Source: Nemertoderma westbladi (lineage: Eukaryota > Xenacoelomorpha > Nemertodermatida > Nemertodermatidae). Taken from it: 57,901 bases of DNA. The stretch is from assembly GCA_032718475.1 (NCBI GenBank), contig JAUCBJ010007825.1, positions 1 through 57,901 of the forward strand, given 5' to 3'. Shown here one piece after another: positions 56,951-57,901 of this stretch; position 1 is the first letter of the stretch; every line of letters begins with the position of its first letter. The translations under genes were made by a program, and so were the position numbers. Under the pieces are notes generated by a model that saw nothing but the letters and a program-made list of their open reading frames with translations, was not told the DNA's origin and searched no databases.

Positions 56951-57901
56951 ATTCCCATTGTATGCCTAATATGTTTTCCGACAGCGATGGTAGAGCAGAG
57001 GAAAAACTATTTCGCATTCTGAAATATTCAGAAATAAGATCTCAGTAGGAGGATTGTAACATTCGAGTACTATCCCCAACCGAATTTATCCCCCAGTGTG
57101 ATGAGGTAAACACCAGCTCAAAGATATGTTTGCCTCAGTTGTTCTACATAAGATTTATATCCCCAATCATTAAGGGAGGTGAACAACCAGATTTATGACA
57201 CATAATGGTACCAGTTGTTCACAAACTATCCGCGTGTCCTTTCAGTCCTTGTTTCACGGTTGTGGACTTGAGGAAATTAGGAAGTGGTTGATTATCTAAT
57301 CAAGAACGAGAGGGTGGAAGTTGATATCATAAATATCAACAGAATACGACATGGACAGGAGGTGCGGACACCAATATTAGCATCCAGATGAACAGTAAGG
57401 GATGGGAGGTTTAGTATTCGTTTCCCGAAGCTCCGAGCACGTTGGGAAGAGAAGGTGGGATGAAATATGTCGTATCTTTAGTAACAACATATAAGAGGGT
57501 AAGAGGAGTAGAGAGGAGAGAGGATATATGATAGTATCCATAAGATACCACAATGGATGTGTTTTCCGTCACATCATCATTCATTCCTGCCTTTTAATTG
57601 TGACACTGATCACAATAATTACAGGAAAACGATGAAGGAAGAGAAAGTTACAGCCTCCCGAAGGAGACCGCCCGCGAGCATCCGTGCCCCGGGGAAAACT
57701 ATTCACATTATGGACCCTGGACATTAACCCATGTCTCTTCTCCAGTGGTTCTCCTTTATTTGTCCGCATCAACCTTCTTCCACGTTCTATCCTTCGAGTT
57801 AATTTCGAATAGGGTTCTCGTGTTCTATTCTCGATTTATCGTTTCGACTCCGCTGGGCATGATATTTAAATAAAACCATTTCCCTTTCGGTGTCTACATC
57901 G
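56951..57901. other. Upstream region of the 591-codon gene, nothing recognised
   Basis: No ORF with a domain was found. This would hold the promoter and 5' untranslated region, or the 5' part of an element running off the window. Confidence 0.4.

Noticed and set aside
1-57901. tRNA or rRNA genes
   Set aside because: No cloverleaf with A and B boxes or conserved rRNA core was noticed by eye; a covariance-model scan would be decisive.

Overview
This window looks like nuclear DNA of an invertebrate animal. The evidence is an intron-bounded exon of a peptide G-protein-coupled receptor, an intronless C2H2 zinc-finger gene, several families of metazoan non-LTR retrotransposon (two RTE lineages, a CR1-like element with two ORFs and a poly(A)-tailed LINE), a Penelope-like element with a GIY-YIG endonuclease, a BEL/Pao-like LTR element, inverted-repeat MITEs, and many micro- and minisatellites. 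There is no sign of bacterial organisation. I cannot name the species.

Layout. 0-2.4 kb: a perfectly homogeneous 18-bp minisatellite, then the CCK/sulfakinin-receptor-like exon (minus). 3.5-8.0 kb: a nearly full-length two-ORF LINE (plus) with a few frameshifts and stops. 8.3-8.7 kb: a 15/21-bp minisatellite. 9.7-10.1 kb: a short Cys-motif ORF. 12.06-16.16 kb: a 15-finger zinc-finger gene (minus), followed on its 3' side by about 24 more 84-bp finger modules, nearly all carrying the same stop codon. 16.2-20.1 kb: two Penelope-like 3' fragments head to head. The right one is split by more than 2 kb of (ATTAC)n at one 9-bp site. 20-24 kb: mostly unassigned sequence, a small zinc-finger-like ORF and a 490-bp MITE. 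24-28 kb: RTE copy A and a short truncated RTE copy with a target-site duplication. 28.2-29.8 kb: an intact 532-codon leucine-rich-repeat-like gene. 31.2-31.4 kb: a small secreted cysteine-rich peptide ORF. 31.8-35.7 kb: a second RTE lineage (minus) with a 1.29-kb fold-back MITE nested in its 3' coding end. 39.2-41.3 kb: RTE copy C. 42.7-44.4 kb: a 5'-truncated, poly(A)-tailed LINE with a 12-bp target-site duplication. 44.4-51.9 kb: a minisatellite split by a 6.5-kb LTR element (minus) that has Gag but no detectable Pol. 52.9-53.9 kb: a 21-bp minisatellite, followed by a 136-bp sequence that reappears inverted at the window start, again abutting a minisatellite. 55.2-57 kb: an intact 591-codon gene with three Cys/His zinc knuckles.

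Likely host genes are the receptor exon, the zinc-finger gene, the LRR-like gene and perhaps the cysteine-rich peptide. The 591-codon protein could be host or element-derived. Nearly everything else is mobile or satellite DNA. The most unusual items are the stop-bearing zinc-finger satellite, the Penelope pair with the site-specific ATTAC expansion, the Gag-only LTR element whose reading-frame breaks fall at poly-G tracts, and the shared flank next to two unrelated minisatellites. All assignments come from reading the sequence by eye; no database search was run.
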